Source: Paludibacter sp. (lineage in GTDB: Bacteria; Bacteroidota; Bacteroidia; Bacteroidales; Paludibacteraceae). From it: 40,454 nucleotides of DNA. The notes beneath the pieces were generated by a model that saw only the letters and a program-made list of their open reading frames with translations, was not told the origin of the DNA and made no database searches. This document shows, piece after piece, positions 15,284 to 24,565 of the stretch (position 1 is the stretch's first letter; every line of letters begins with the position of its first letter). Made by a program: the position numbers and the translations under genes. The stretch lies in the NCBI GenBank assembly GCA_017882285.1, contig JADGPS010000025.1, forward strand, positions 1 through 40,454. Reading direction: 5' to 3'.

Positions 15284-17359
15284 TTATGAATTATGAATTA
15301 AAGTTAGTTCCACACTTCTTTTTACAAAGTTTGCCAACGCTTCTCCTTTCAGCATATTGCTTGCAAGGAGAGCCAAATCAATCAGTTGATGCACTTGTTT
15401 ATTTCCGGTTGCAAAATCCTTGAGAACCGCTTTTTTATTGTCGGTAAGTTTATCAATTTCCTTTTGCAAATCTTCCAATTCTGCTTTTTCAGCTGTTGGA
15501 ATTTCTTCATCTTTTTTGCCTTTATGGTTGTCTTTCAACTTATCGTGTTTGTTTTTTACTTCCGATAATTCGGCGGCAATTGGCGCAATTCCTAAACCGC
15601 AAGCAGCTTCTTCGTCCTTCAATAATTTTTCAATTACCGGATGAGCAGTGTTTACCACCAGGTTATAACTGTCGGGCATTTCGCCATAAAAACTCATCAT
15701 TCCGCCGCCACCCTGCAAAGCCGACATTTCTTTCATGCGGCGCATAAACTCGTTTTGCGTAACGAAAACCGGATTAGAAGTTGGGGCAAGTTGTTCAAAA
15801 GTAACGATAAAGTTGGTTTTATCTAAAGCTGGAATTTGCGAATCGAAAACGGTAATAAGCGCATCGCGTTGGTCGTTAGTGAGAGTCACTCTGGCAGTAT
15901 CGTCTTTTTGTATGATTTTGTCAATCACGTCACTGTCAACACGCACAAAACGCGTTTTTTCGAATTTTTGTTCCAGCTGGCTTACCACGTGAACGTCTAA
16001 TTGTCCATCCATAATCAATACATCATACCCTTTGTCTTTGGCATGTTGAATATAGCTGTACTGTTCGTCAATGTTGTTGGCATATAAGTAAATAACATCA
16101 CTGTTTTTATCTTTTTGATTTTCACCAACGAGCGATTTATATTCTTCGAAGGTGAAATATTTGCCCTCAATATTTTTGAGTAACGCAAATTTTTCTCCCC
16201 GTTCATAGAATTTTTCATCGCTGAGCATTCCGTATTGAATGAATATCTTCAGGTTGTCCCATTTTTCTTCAAACTGAGTACGGTCGGCTTTAAAGATTTC
16301 AGCTAAGCGGTCGGCAACTTTTTTAGTAATATGACTTGAAATCTTTTTCACGTTTGAGTCGCTTTGCAGATAACTGCGAGAAACATTTAATGGAATATCC
16401 GGTGAATCAATCACACCGTGCAGCAACGTCAGGTATTCAGGTACAATGTTTTCAACGTGATCGGTAACATACACCTGATTGCAATACAATTGAATTTTAT
16501 TGCGTTGCATGTCGATATTATTCTTTATTTTCGGGAAATAAAGAATTCCCGTAAGGTTGAAAGGATAATCAACGTTAAGATGAATGTGGAAAAGCGGATC
16601 TTCGCCCATCGGATTCAATTCACGATAAAAAGCGGCATAATCTTCTTCTTTCAGGTCGGCAGGTTTGCGGGTCCAGGCAGGATTGGTATTATTGATAATG
16701 TTATCTCGGTCGGTTTCCACGTTTTTGCCGTCTTTCCATTCTTTTTTCTTGCCAAAAGCAATTTCAATCGGAAGGAATTTGCAGTATTTGGTAAGCAATT
16801 CCTGAATTTTTGATTCTTCGAGGAAATCTTTGTTATCGTCGTCTATGTGAAGTACGATATCTGTTCCACGGTCGGCTTTAATGCTGTCTTCCAATGTGTA
16901 TTCGGGATCTCCTTTGCATGACCAATGTTGTGCTGTTGTGTTTTCAAGATACGATTGCGTAAAGATTTCTACTTTTTTCGAAACCATAAACGACGAATAG
17001 AAACCAAGTCCGAAATGGCCGATAATGGCACTTGCATCGTCTTTGTATTTTTCCAGAAACTCTTCAGCACCTGAAAAAGCAATCTGGTTGATGTACTTTT
17101 CAATTTCGTCGGCTGTCATTCCTATTCCGCGGTCGGAAATGGTTAGTGTTCCTTTCTTTTTGTCGATAGCTACCCGCACGGTGAGGTCACCCAGTTCCCC
17201 TTTATAATCACCCACAGCAGCCAGCGTTTTCAGCTTTTGAGTGGCATCCACGGCATTCGATATTAATTCACGCAGAAAAATCTCATGATCGCTGTACAAA
17301 AATTTCTTGATAACGGGGAAGATATTATCGCTCGTTACCCCAATGTTTCCTTTTGCCAT
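15284..17359 (-). CDS. htpG: Chaperone protein HtpG (Hsp90)
   Basis: A 691-residue bacterial Hsp90. The N-terminal GHKL ATPase shows RELISNAVDA (catalytic Glu31, Mg-binding Asn35), SDRGIGMT and IGHFGLGFYSSFMV. The middle domain carries LNVSRSYLQSD, including the ATP-sensing Arg in NVSR. The C-terminal dimerisation domain follows. The last residues after FVKRSVEL are TLIHNS, encoded by an ATTCATAATTCATAA stretch that belongs to an intergenic repeat family, so the native end was probably near VEL. It has its own terminator. No clear TAnnTTTG promoter was found upstream. Confidence 0.96.
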   Translation of the reverse strand: MAKGNIGVTSDNIFPVIKKFLYSDHEIFLRELISNAVDATQKLKTLAAVGDYKGELGDLTVRVAIDKKKGTLTISDRGIGMTADEIEKYINQIAFSGAEEFLEKYKDDASAIIGHFGLGFYSSFMVSKKVEIFTQSYLENTTAQHWSCKGDPEYTLEDSIKADRGTDIVLHIDDDNKDFLEESKIQELLTKYCKFLPIEIAFGKKKEWKDGKNVETDRDNIINNTNPAWTRKPADLKEEDYAAFYRELNPMGEDPLFHIHLNVDYPFNLTGILYFPKIKNNIDMQRNKIQLYCNQVYVTDHVENIVPEYLTLLHGVIDSPDIPLNVSRSYLQSDSNVKKISSHITKKVADRLAEIFKADRTQFEEKWDNLKIFIQYGMLSDEKFYERGEKFALLKNIEGKYFTFEEYKSLVGENQKDKNSDVIYLYANNIDEQYSYIQHAKDKGYDVLIMDGQLDVHVVSQLEQKFEKTRFVRVDSDVIDKIIQKDDTARVTLTNDQRDALITVFDSQIPALDKTNFIVTFEQLAPTSNPVFVTQNEFMRRMKEMSALQGGGGMMSFYGEMPDSYNLVVNTAHPVIEKLLKDEEAACGLGIAPIAAELSEVKNKHDKLKDNHKGKKDEEIPTAEKAELEDLQKEIDKLTDNKKAVLKDFATGNKQVHQLIDLALLASNMLKGEALANFVKRSVELTLIHNS

Positions 17360-17479
17360 TGTTTATTCGTTTATTTGGTTATATGATTAGTTGTTTTCTG
17401 GAAACTGCATAAGTCAAAAAAAGTGCCAAGGGATATTTGGTGACAGAATGGCAGGGATCAAAGAATAATATTATCGACG

Positions 17480-17537
17480 CTGACATGACTTCGACTATGT
17501 CAGGTCTCAAACCTGTCAGTCTGCTCATACTTGACAG
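17480..17537. repeat. Chain of overlapping TGACA inverted repeats
   Basis: CTGACAT (17480-17486) pairs with ATGTCAG (17497-17503), CAGGT (17501-17505) with ACCTG (17511-17515), and CTGTCA (17513-17518) with TGACAG (17532-17537). Neighbouring stems share bases, so they exclude each other. The site is about 80 bases upstream of the pnp -7 box. Confidence 0.55.
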
Positions 17538-17614
17538 CGTTTATAATCCACCAACCAATCCTCAAAAAATCACTATTTTACTCCTTATCTGGATGAATTT
17601 TGCAAAAAAAATCG

Positions 17615-17622
17615 TATCTTTG
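17615..17622 (+). promoter_or_regulatory. -7 box of the pnp promoter
   Basis: TATCTTTG lies 43 bases before the pnp ATG. No well-spaced TTTG is present at -33; the nearest candidates are at unusual distances. Confidence 0.45.
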
Positions 17623-17665
17623 TGCCCGAAAATAAGATGTTTAAAAAAAAGAAAAATGTAATTTT

Positions 17666-19795
17666 ATGAATGTAGTTACAAAAACTATCACATTGGGTGA
17701 TGGACGTACCATTTCTATTGAAACAGGCAAATTGGCTAAACAGGCTGATGGTTCTGTAATGGTTCGCATGGGTAACACCATGCTGTTGGCCACCGTTTGT
17801 TCGGCCAAAGACGCTGCTCCGGGAACGGATTTTATGCCACTTTCGGTGGATTATAAAGAAAAATTTGCCTCTTCAGGCCGTTTCCCCGGTGGTTTCCTTC
17901 GTCGCGAAGGCCGTGCCTCGGATTACGAAATTTTGATTTCACGCCTTGTTGACCGCGCTTTGCGCCCTTTGTTTCCGGATGATTTTCATGCCGAGACTTT
18001 CGTGACCGTAACGCTTTTTTCGTCGGATGGTGTTGATATGCCCGATGCATTGGCCGGTTTGGCTGCTTCGGCTGCTTTGGCTGTGTCGGATGTTCCTTTC
18101 AACGGACCAATTTCCGAAGTTCGTGTAGCCCGTATCAACGGCGAGTTCGTTATCAATCCTACTTTTGCTCAATTGAACGATGCCGATATGGAAATCATGG
18201 TGGCTGCCACATTGGACAACATCATGATGGTAGAAGGCGAAATGAAAGAAGTGAGCGAAGACGATTTGCTGAACGCTATGAAAGTAGCTCACGAAGCTAT
18301 CAAAATTCAATGCCAGGCACAATTGGAATTAATGGAAGCGGCAGGTAAAACCGTAAAACGTGTTTATTGTCACGAAGAAAACGACGAAGACCTGAAAAAA
18401 GATGTTTGGGCAAAAACCTACGATAAAGCGTATGCTGTTGCAACGGCTTGTAATCCTGACAAACATGCACGTTCGGATAATTTCGAAGCTGTTGTAAACG
18501 AATATATCGCCGGAGTTGCTCCCGAGGAAGTTGACGCTAAAAAACCGCTGATTGCAAAATATTATCACGAAGTGGAAAAAGAAGCTATGCGCCGTTCTAT
18601 TCTGGACGAAGGCAAACGCCTCGATGGACGTAAAACCACCGAAATCCGTCCGATCTGGTCGGAAGTGGATTATTTACCGGGAACTCATGGTTCAGCTATC
18701 TTTACTCGTGGTGAAACTCAATCGTTGACCACCGTAACTTTGGGAACCAAAATGGATGAGAAATTAGTTGACGAAGCTTTGATTCATGGAAAAGAACGTT
18801 TCTTGTTGCACTATAACTTTCCACCTTTCTCTACCGGCGAAGCCCGCGCTTCACGTGGTGTTGGTCGTCGCGAAGTGGGTCATGGTAACTTGGCTCTGCG
18901 TGCTCTCAAAAACATGATTCCTGAAAACTATCCGTATGTGATTCGTATTGTTTCCGATATTTTGGAATCGAACGGTTCGTCGTCGATGGCCACGGTTTGT
19001 GCTGGGACATTGGCGTTGATGGATGCCGGTGTGGAAATCAAAAAACCGGTTTCGGGTATTGCAATGGGATTGATTTCTGAAAATAAAGGTAAAAACTTTG
19101 CTGTATTGTCGGATATTTTAGGTGACGAAGATCACTTAGGTGATATGGACTTTAAGGTAACCGGAACAAAAGATGGTATCACTGCCACTCAAATGGATAT
19201 CAAAGTGGATGGACTTTCCTTCGAAATTCTTGAAAAAGCATTGAGTCAGGCAAAAGCAGGCCGTATGCATATTTTGGGTAAAATGCAGGAAACGTTGGAA
19301 GCACCTCGTCCGGATATGAAACCTAATGCACCTCGTATCGTGGTGATGTTCATTCCAAAAGAAATGATTGGTGCGATTATAGGACCTGGGGGAAAAATTA
19401 TTCAAAACATGCAGGCTGAAACAGGTGCCGCCATTACCATTGAAGAAATCGGTGATCAGGGACGTGTGGAAATTGCTGCCAATAATAAAACTGCCATCGA
19501 GGCTGCCATTGCCAAAATCAAAGGCATTGTTGCTATTCCAGAAGTAGGTGAAACCTATCCTTCGAAAGTGAAATCGGTAATGCCTTACGGTGCATTCGTT
19601 GAATTTATGCCGGGCAAGGAAGGTTTGTTACACATTTCGGAAATCGACTGGAAACGCATTGAAACGATGGATCAATCCGGTATTAAAGAAGGCGATGTGA
19701 TTGATGTGAAACTGTTGGATATCGATCAGAAAACAGGTAAATTCAAACTTTCGCGCAAAGCATTATTGCCTCGTCCTCCTCGTGAAGAAAAATAA
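17666..19795 (+). CDS. pnp: Polyribonucleotide nucleotidyltransferase (PNPase)
   Basis: A 709-residue 3'-5' phosphorolytic exoribonuclease acting as a trimer in mRNA decay. The first RNase PH domain shows [15 protein letters not shown] and [14 protein letters not shown]. The second carries [22 protein letters not shown] and [22 protein letters not shown]. The KH domain (about 560-620) has [12 protein letters not shown], and the S1 domain (about 628-700) has [22 protein letters not shown]. All expected parts are present. Codon use is richer in G+C than in its neighbours, as for a highly expressed gene. Confidence 0.97.
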   Translation: MNVVTKTITLGDGRTISIETGKLAKQADGSVMVRMGNTMLLATVCSAKDAAPGTDFMPLSVDYKEKFASSGRFPGGFLRREGRASDYEILISRLVDRALRPLFPDDFHAETFVTVTLFSSDGVDMPDALAGLAASAALAVSDVPFNGPISEVRVARINGEFVINPTFAQLNDADMEIMVAATLDNIMMVEGEMKEVSEDDLLNAMKVAHEAIKIQCQAQLELMEAAGKTVKRVYCHEENDEDLKKDVWAKTYDKAYAVATACNPDKHARSDNFEAVVNEYIAGVAPEEVDAKKPLIAKYYHEVEKEAMRRSILDEGKRLDGRKTTEIRPIWSEVDYLPGTHGSAIFTRGETQSLTTVTLGTKMDEKLVDEALIHGKERFLLHYNFPPFSTGEARASRGVGRREVGHGNLALRALKNMIPENYPYVIRIVSDILESNGSSSMATVCAGTLALMDAGVEIKKPVSGIAMGLISENKGKNFAVLSDILGDEDHLGDMDFKVTGTKDGITATQMDIKVDGLSFEILEKALSQAKAGRMHILGKMQETLEAPRPDMKPNAPRIVVMFIPKEMIGAIIGPGGKIIQNMQAETGAAITIEEIGDQGRVEIAANNKTAIEAAIAKIKGIVAIPEVGETYPSKVKSVMPYGAFVEFMPGKEGLLHISEIDWKRIETMDQSGIKEGDVIDVKLLDIDQKTGKFKLSRKALLPRPPREEK

Positions 19796-19798
19796 AAG

Positions 19799-19821
19799 AA
19801 CACCTGACCCTGAAGGGGGAA
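19799..19821 (+). repeat. Degenerate copy of the CCCCTAAAGGGG repeat
   Basis: This 23-base segment begins three bases after the pnp stop and matches the arm at 32309-32331 in 17 of 23 positions. Its own core is CCCTGAAGGGG. It precedes the pnp terminator. Confidence 0.5.
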
Positions 19822-19825
19822 AAAG

Positions 19826-19860
19826 AAAAGCTGCAATCCAAATCGGGTTGCAGCTTTTTT
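19826..19860 (+). terminator. Terminator of pnp
   Basis: AAAAGCTGCAA (19826-19836) pairs exactly with TTGCAGCTTTT (19848-19858), followed by a T run. The A-rich left flank would also let it stop the convergent HIT gene transcript. Confidence 0.9.
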
Positions 19861-19868
19861 GTTAATTG

Positions 19869-20261
19869 TTATTCAATCTTTTTTCTGATTTCGGTCGCTA
19901 TTTCATTCATTTCTTCCGAACTAAGTTTTAGTTTTGGATTTTTAAAATTCATATCCGATTCTTTATTTATCGGAATCAGATGAATGTGAGCATGAAGCAC
20001 TTCCAAGCCAATCACAGCTACTCCAATCCGAACACAGGTAACGCTTTTTTGAATAGCTATGGCTATTTTTTTTGCAAACACCATCATGTCTGCCAATGTT
20101 TTATCATCCAGATTAAAAATATAATCTTCTTCCATTTTAGGAACAACCAACGTGTGACCCTTAGTCATAGGGTTTATATCCAAAAATGCAAAATAACGTT
20201 CGTCTTCTGCGATTTTGTAACACGGTATTTCACCTGCTATAATTCTGCTGAATATTGTCAT
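19869..20261 (-). CDS. HIT family (histidine triad) hydrolase
   Basis: A 130-residue protein of the Hint branch of the histidine triad superfamily, whose members hydrolyse purine nucleoside phosphoramidates and related AMP conjugates. CTIFSRIIAGEIPCYKI-like opening residues, the FLDINPMTKGHTLVVPK segment and the triad LHAHIHLIP (His90, His92, His94) are all visible. No signal peptide. It lies 187 bases downstream of greA on the same strand. The physiological substrate is unknown, as for most Hint proteins. Confidence 0.92.
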   Translation of the reverse strand: MTIFSRIIAGEIPCYKIAEDERYFAFLDINPMTKGHTLVVPKMEEDYIFNLDDKTLADMMVFAKKIAIAIQKSVTCVRIGVAVIGLEVLHAHIHLIPINKESDMNFKNPKLKLSSEEMNEIATEIRKKIE

Positions 20262-20281
20262 AGTTGGTTGAATAATATTTT

Positions 20282-20330
20282 TTTTGACTACCGACTGTCA
20301 ACTGCCGACTGCCACTGTAAACTATAAACT
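20282..20330. repeat. CTGCCGACTG-type short repeat
   Basis: The greA-HIT spacer contains alternating near copies: ACCGACTGTCAACTGCC, GACTGCC and ACTGTAAAC. It is a low-complexity block of a kind repeated in other gaps in the window with different core words. Confidence 0.4.
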
Positions 20331-20448
20331 CTTAAGTAACAAAAACCACAATAGAAACAATAGAGCATATTAATTCTCTCAAAATCATTTTATTGTACTT
20401 TTTTTTTGTTATATTTAATTTTTAGATTGGTATTTCCAATCTGTAATG

Positions 20449-20919
20449 CTATAAACTAATCTCAATAACTTCAAATTCCATAACTCCCGAAGGAACATTA
20501 ACAATAGCTTTTTCGCCGACTTTTTTGCCAAGTAAACCCTTAGCAATAGGTGTTGTAACGGACAGTTTTCCTTCTTTAAGGTTAGCTTCACTCTCTGATA
20601 CAATCATGTATGTCATGATTTGATTTGTTTGCGTGTTTTTAATTTTAACACGCGTCAAAATCTGCACTTCGTTTGTGTTTATTTTCGACTCGTCTATCAT
20701 TCTGGCAGAAGCAACGGTGTCTTTCAGAAGTGCTATTTTCATTTCCAACATACCCTGTGCATCTTTTGCAGCATCATATTCGGCATTTTCAGACAAATCG
20801 CCTTTATCACGGGCTTCCGCAATTGATTTCGAGATGGCAGGTCGTTGTATTCTTTCCAGTTCGTTCAGTTCATCTACCATTTTTTTATACCCTTCAGCGG
20901 TCATATAAATCACTCCCAT
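20449..20919 (-). CDS. greA: Transcription elongation factor GreA
   Basis: A 156-residue factor that rescues backtracked RNA polymerase by stimulating transcript cleavage. The N-terminal coiled coil includes LERIQRPAISKSIAEARDKGDLSENAEYDAAKDAQGM, with the acidic tip Asp-Glu residues at GDLSENAEYDAA. The C-terminal FKBP-like domain ends with LLGKKVGEKAIVNVPSGVMEFEVIEI. Length is normal. A second ATG at 20904 (MTAEGYKKM) is also a plausible start. Confidence 0.96.
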   Translation of the reverse strand: MGVIYMTAEGYKKMVDELNELERIQRPAISKSIAEARDKGDLSENAEYDAAKDAQGMLEMKIALLKDTVASARMIDESKINTNEVQILTRVKIKNTQTNQIMTYMIVSESEANLKEGKLSVTTPIAKGLLGKKVGEKAIVNVPSGVMEFEVIEISL

Positions 20920-21012
20920 AATTGTGTCACTTTTTAGATTTATAAAACAAAAAGAATTCCGACAATGAACGCCGGAACTCTAAATCTTTATTTGTTATTT
21001 TTAATTAATATG

Positions 21013-21042
21013 CAAATATACAAGCTTTTTTTCATTTACAAG
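21013..21042 (-). promoter_or_regulatory. Promoter of greA
   Basis: On the minus strand TATATTTG (21020-21013) follows CTTG (21042-21039) after 18 bases. The predicted leader is about 85-90 nt. Confidence 0.6.
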
Positions 21043-21137
21043 CTAATAGATTTGTGTTTAACAGCATTTTTCATTAAAATTTCAACTAAAATTTATAGAT
21101 GAATTCACTACTACTATTCATATTTTTCAATCTTCCA

Positions 21138-21169
21138 TTTGCTTATTTCGATAATAGTGTATAGTTTTG
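21138..21169 (+). promoter_or_regulatory. Promoter of ald
   Basis: TTTG (21138-21141), 20 bases, then TAGTTTTG (21162-21169). This is one of the best matches in the window to the Bacteroidota promoter pattern. The ATG follows 25 bases later. Confidence 0.65.
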
Positions 21170-21194
21170 TAGTCAATCTGAAAATTTAAATTCC

Positions 21195-22397
21195 ATGAAA
21201 CAGGATACAAAAGAACAACGTACACTTTTTCCGGAAGAGTGTTTGTTGCGCGAAATAGCACGTCAACCGAGACTATCTATTGGAATTCCGAAAGAAAACA
21301 CAGAAGTTGAAACCCGTCTGACACTTACACCCGAAGGAGTTGCAATTGTAACTGAAGAAGGTCACAGCATTTATATTCAGCGTGGTGCCGGTGAAGGAAT
21401 GTCCTATTCCGATTTGCAATTCAGTGAAGCCGGTGCATTTATGGTTGATGATGCTTCGGAAGTTTTTGGTACTGATATTGTATTGAAAATTGCTCCGCCA
21501 ACCATCGATGAACTAAATTTGATGCAGGATCGATCAAGCATTTTGTCCATGTTGCAACTGACAAACTTGTCGGCAGATTGCATTAAATTGATGATGAAGA
21601 AAAAGATGAATGCAATTGCTTATGAGTTTATTAGAGATGAACAAAAAGCTTTTCCGGTGGTAAGTTCAATTTCAGAAATTGAAGGAAATACTGCTATTGC
21701 AGTAGCGGCAGAATTGATGAGTAACGAGCGTGGTGGAAAGGGATTGTTGTTGGGAGGAATTGCAGGAATTACACCAACGGAAGTTTTGATTCTGGGAGCC
21801 GGAATTACAGGTTCAGTTGCAGCCAGAACAGCTTTGGCACTTGGTGCTCAAGTGAAAATATTTGATCATGACATTAATAAGCTTCGCAAAATACAACATT
21901 ATCTTGGGCAACAGGTTTTTACTTCAGTTATTCAACCCGCTGTTCTTTTCAGAGCACTTGCCACAGCCGATGCAGTGATCGGAAATCTTCGATATATTAG
22001 CGGTTCAGAACGATTTATGGTGTCGGAAGATTTGGTAAAAACCATGAAACCAGGAGCAATAATAATCGATATGAGTGTGGATCAGGGTGGTTGTTTTGAA
22101 ACATCGGAATGTCGCACGTTGAAGAATCCGGTTTATGAAAAACATGGGATAATTCATTATTGCGTCCCCAATATTTCAGCACGAGTGGCTCGTACATCGT
22201 CAATGGCATTGAGTAATATTTTTGCTCCTATTTTACTAAAAGTAGGTAATTCAGGTGGCGTTAAATCGGCTATCAGCGAAAGTTCAGGTTTCTGTCACGG
22301 AGCATATATTTTTGGTGGTGTGTTGGTAAATCATTTGATTGGTGATTATTACGGAATAACATCCAATGACATTGGATTATTATTAGCTGGATATTGA
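21195..22397 (+). CDS. ald: Alanine dehydrogenase
   Basis: A 400-residue member of the alanine dehydrogenase/transhydrogenase alpha-subunit family, which interconverts alanine and pyruvate plus ammonia with NAD. The substrate-side N-domain has SIGIPKENTEVETRLTLTPEGV and VLKIAPPTIDEL. SEIEGNTAIAVAAE and GGKGLLLGGIAGITPTEVLILGAGITGS (dinucleotide loop near 200) follow, then VDQGGCFETSECRT and VPNISARVARTSS. It is somewhat longer than typical Ald (about 370) because of an extra N-terminal 25 residues. It is a single-gene unit. A close alternative would be a lysine/saccharopine-type member of the superfamily, but the motifs fit Ald best. Confidence 0.9.
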   Translation: MKQDTKEQRTLFPEECLLREIARQPRLSIGIPKENTEVETRLTLTPEGVAIVTEEGHSIYIQRGAGEGMSYSDLQFSEAGAFMVDDASEVFGTDIVLKIAPPTIDELNLMQDRSSILSMLQLTNLSADCIKLMMKKKMNAIAYEFIRDEQKAFPVVSSISEIEGNTAIAVAAELMSNERGGKGLLLGGIAGITPTEVLILGAGITGSVAARTALALGAQVKIFDHDINKLRKIQHYLGQQVFTSVIQPAVLFRALATADAVIGNLRYISGSERFMVSEDLVKTMKPGAIIIDMSVDQGGCFETSECRTLKNPVYEKHGIIHYCVPNISARVARTSSMALSNIFAPILLKVGNSGGVKSAISESSGFCHGAYIFGGVLVNHLIGDYYGITSNDIGLLLAGY

Positions 22398-22439
22398 CAG
22401 TATTCAGATTCAATATTTCAAAAAACTAACCAAAAAGGA

Positions 22440-22552
22440 TGGAAGTTGGAGTCATAAAAACAGTTACAAATTAAAAAGTTACAGGTTTCAAGTTTTTGCG
22501 TTAAAGGCATGAAAATCACCTTTCTTACTCACTTGTAACTCGTAACTAAATA
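22440..22552. repeat. GTAACTCGTAACT-type repeat between ald and pfkA
   Basis: The spacer contains GTTACAAATTAAAAAGTTAC and, against the pfkA stop, CTTGTAACTCGTAACT. The two parts form a loose inverted pair. A related AACTCGTAACT word lies directly before tgt (7937-7950). Confidence 0.4.
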
Positions 22553-23536
22553 TTAGATCGATAAAATCTGAAGAACACCTAACAAATTTTCATTTACCGG
22601 TTTATCATCTTTAATTGCTTTGGTGAAAGGCACATGCACAATTACATCGTTTACAATTCCAATCATAATACTGCGTTGTTCATCGATTAAAGCATCAATG
22701 GCTGCCACGCCCATTCTGCTTGCCAAAATACGATCGTAAGCGGTAGGTGAACCGCCACGTTGAATGTGACCAAGAATTGTAACACGAACATCGTATTCGG
22801 GATGTTCAACCCGCATTCGTTCAGCTAATCCGTTAGCACCCCCAGTAATATCACTTTCAGTCACTATTACAATACTGCTATTTTTTGATTTACGGAAACC
22901 ATTTTTTATAAGTTCGTCCAATTGATCTACCTGAGTTTCACGTTCAGGAATTATGGCTGCTTCCGCTCCCGAAGCCAAAGCGCTGTTTAATGCCAGAAAT
23001 CCGGCATCACGTCCCATTACTTCAATAAAAAATAAGCGTTCGTGCGACGAAGCTGTATCGCGAATTTTATCTACTGCTTCGATAATTGTATTTAAAGCTG
23101 TATCGTAACCAATGGTAGAATCAGTTCCATAAAGGTCATTATCAATTGTTCCGGGGAGACCGACGATGGGCACATTAAATTCCTGAGCAAAAATGCGGGC
23201 TCCTGTAAAAGTTCCATCGCCACCAATCACTACTAAAGCATCAATTTCTTCCTTTTTCATCGTTTCGAAAGCCAATTTTCGACCTTCGGGTAAATGAAAT
23301 TCCACACAACGGGCAGTTTTCAAAATTGTTCCGCCCTGTTGAATTATATTACTGACATTTTGTGTTTGAAACTCTTTAATTTCGCCTGTAATTAAACCTT
23401 TATAACCTCTATAAATTGCTTTAACCCGAATGCCATTAAAAATAGCAGCACGCGTTACCGAGCGAATAGCTGCATTCATTCCCGGAGCATCACCTCCCGA
23501 TGTAAGTAAACCAATGCATTTAATTTCGTATTTCAT
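22553..23536 (-). CDS. pfkA: ATP-dependent 6-phosphofructokinase
   Basis: A 327-residue glycolytic kinase converting fructose 6-phosphate to fructose 1,6-bisphosphate. [16 protein letters not shown] binds ATP, GGDGT at 105-109 and PGTIDND at 128-134 carry the catalytic Asp, and GRDAGFLAL and [15 protein letters not shown] complete the family set. Glycine after the GGD motif and PGT instead of PKT favour ATP over pyrophosphate as donor. Last gene of the porQ-cmk-ispH-pfkA run. Confidence 0.95.
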   Translation of the reverse strand: MKYEIKCIGLLTSGGDAPGMNAAIRSVTRAAIFNGIRVKAIYRGYKGLITGEIKEFQTQNVSNIIQQGGTILKTARCVEFHLPEGRKLAFETMKKEEIDALVVIGGDGTFTGARIFAQEFNVPIVGLPGTIDNDLYGTDSTIGYDTALNTIIEAVDKIRDTASSHERLFFIEVMGRDAGFLALNSALASGAEAAIIPERETQVDQLDELIKNGFRKSKNSSIVIVTESDITGGANGLAERMRVEHPEYDVRVTILGHIQRGGSPTAYDRILASRMGVAAIDALIDEQRSIMIGIVNDVIVHVPFTKAIKDDKPVNENLLGVLQILSI

Positions 23537-23587
23537 CTTTCTTCTTTAAAATATGTGTTTTAAAGCTAAATTTATTCCCCGCCGAAC

Positions 23588-24460
23588 TTATTGATTTAAT
23601 GCTATTTCATTCAGTTTTTCAGCAACAGCTTCCATCAACCAACGTGGCGTTGAAGTTGCTCCACAAATACCTATTTTCTTTGTTAAGTCAAGTTTTAAAT
23701 TCACAACTTCTTCAGCCTCAGATACAAAATAAGTATTCGGATTTATTTGTTTGCTGTGTTCGAACAGCACTTTTCCATTTGAACTCTTTTTACCGCTTAC
23801 AAAAATTATGATATCATTTTGCTGTGCAAAGGTAGTAATATTTGGTATTCTGTTTGCAACCTGACGGCAAATAGTGTCGTAATATTCAAAATTATTCGTC
23901 TTATCTTTTTTTTCTGATAAAGTTTTAACTAAGTGATTAAAACCATCCAACGATTTAGTTGTTTGTGAAAACAATCGAATGGGTTTTGATAAATCGACTT
24001 TATCTAAATCGGCTTCACTTTCAATAACAATGGCCTTTTCATTCGTTTGACCGACCAAACCATTCACTTCGGCATGACCAATATGACCATAAATTACAAT
24101 CTGGGTATCTGGATTCTGAGCCGCGTCATAGGTTTTTTTAATGCGTGATTGAAGCTTCAAAACCACAGGACATGAAGCATCTATCAACGTTAAATTATTA
24201 TTTTTTGCTATTTCATAGATGCGTGGTGGTTCTCCGTGGGCCCTTAGTAAAACTTTGGCGTTACGAAGTTGAGCAAACTGATCATAGTCAATTGTTTGCA
24301 AACCCATTTTAGCAAGTCGTTCAACTTCTTGACCATTATGCACGATATCTCCCAAACAGTAGAGTGTTTCTCCTTTGGCTAATTCTTCTTCAGCTTTTGA
24401 TATGGCATTGACCACGCCAAAACAAAAACCTGATTTTTTATCAATCTCAATATTTAACAT
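23588..24460 (-). CDS. ispH: 4-hydroxy-3-methylbut-2-enyl diphosphate reductase IspH
   Basis: A 290-residue iron-sulfur enzyme catalysing the last step of the MEP isoprenoid pathway, giving IPP and DMAPP. The three cluster ligands are visible: Cys13 (GFCFGV), Cys97 (DASCPVV) and Cys198 (DTICRQV). Substrate-site residues appear in RAHGEPP, GHAEVNG (Glu131, matching the catalytic Glu126 of E. coli) and SGKKSSNGK. Length is close to the E. coli protein (316). It follows cmk by 105 bases and precedes pfkA by 51 bases. Confidence 0.95.
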   Translation of the reverse strand: MLNIEIDKKSGFCFGVVNAISKAEEELAKGETLYCLGDIVHNGQEVERLAKMGLQTIDYDQFAQLRNAKVLLRAHGEPPRIYEIAKNNNLTLIDASCPVVLKLQSRIKKTYDAAQNPDTQIVIYGHIGHAEVNGLVGQTNEKAIVIESEADLDKVDLSKPIRLFSQTTKSLDGFNHLVKTLSEKKDKTNNFEYYDTICRQVANRIPNITTFAQQNDIIIFVSGKKSSNGKVLFEHSKQINPNTYFVSEAEEVVNLKLDLTKKIGICGATSTPRWLMEAVAEKLNEIALNQ

Positions 24461-24565
24461 ACTATTTATTTACTATTTAAACATTTACTATTACCATTGA
24501 TTGAAACAATTTACTATATTAAAAATGACTTTAATAGTAATTATAAATCACCAAATTGTAAATGA

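Larger units (their letters stand above)
17360..17665. other. Divergent intergenic region htpG/pnp
   Basis: A 306-base spacer containing the pnp promoter and, between 17480 and 17537, a set of overlapping inverted repeats listed separately. A 74-codon open frame at 17437-17661 has no domain resemblance and spans both the repeats and the promoter, so it is not called as a gene. Confidence 0.6.

Noticed and set aside
15386-17207. Several open frames on the plus strand opposite htpG
   Set aside because: They are antisense shadows of a well-conserved gene, rich in Phe/Ser/Leu from reverse-read codons, with no domain resemblance.
17437-17661. 74-codon open frame upstream of pnp
   Set aside because: It spans an inverted-repeat cluster and the pnp promoter, resembles no family I know and has an unlikely composition (CLKKRKM end).
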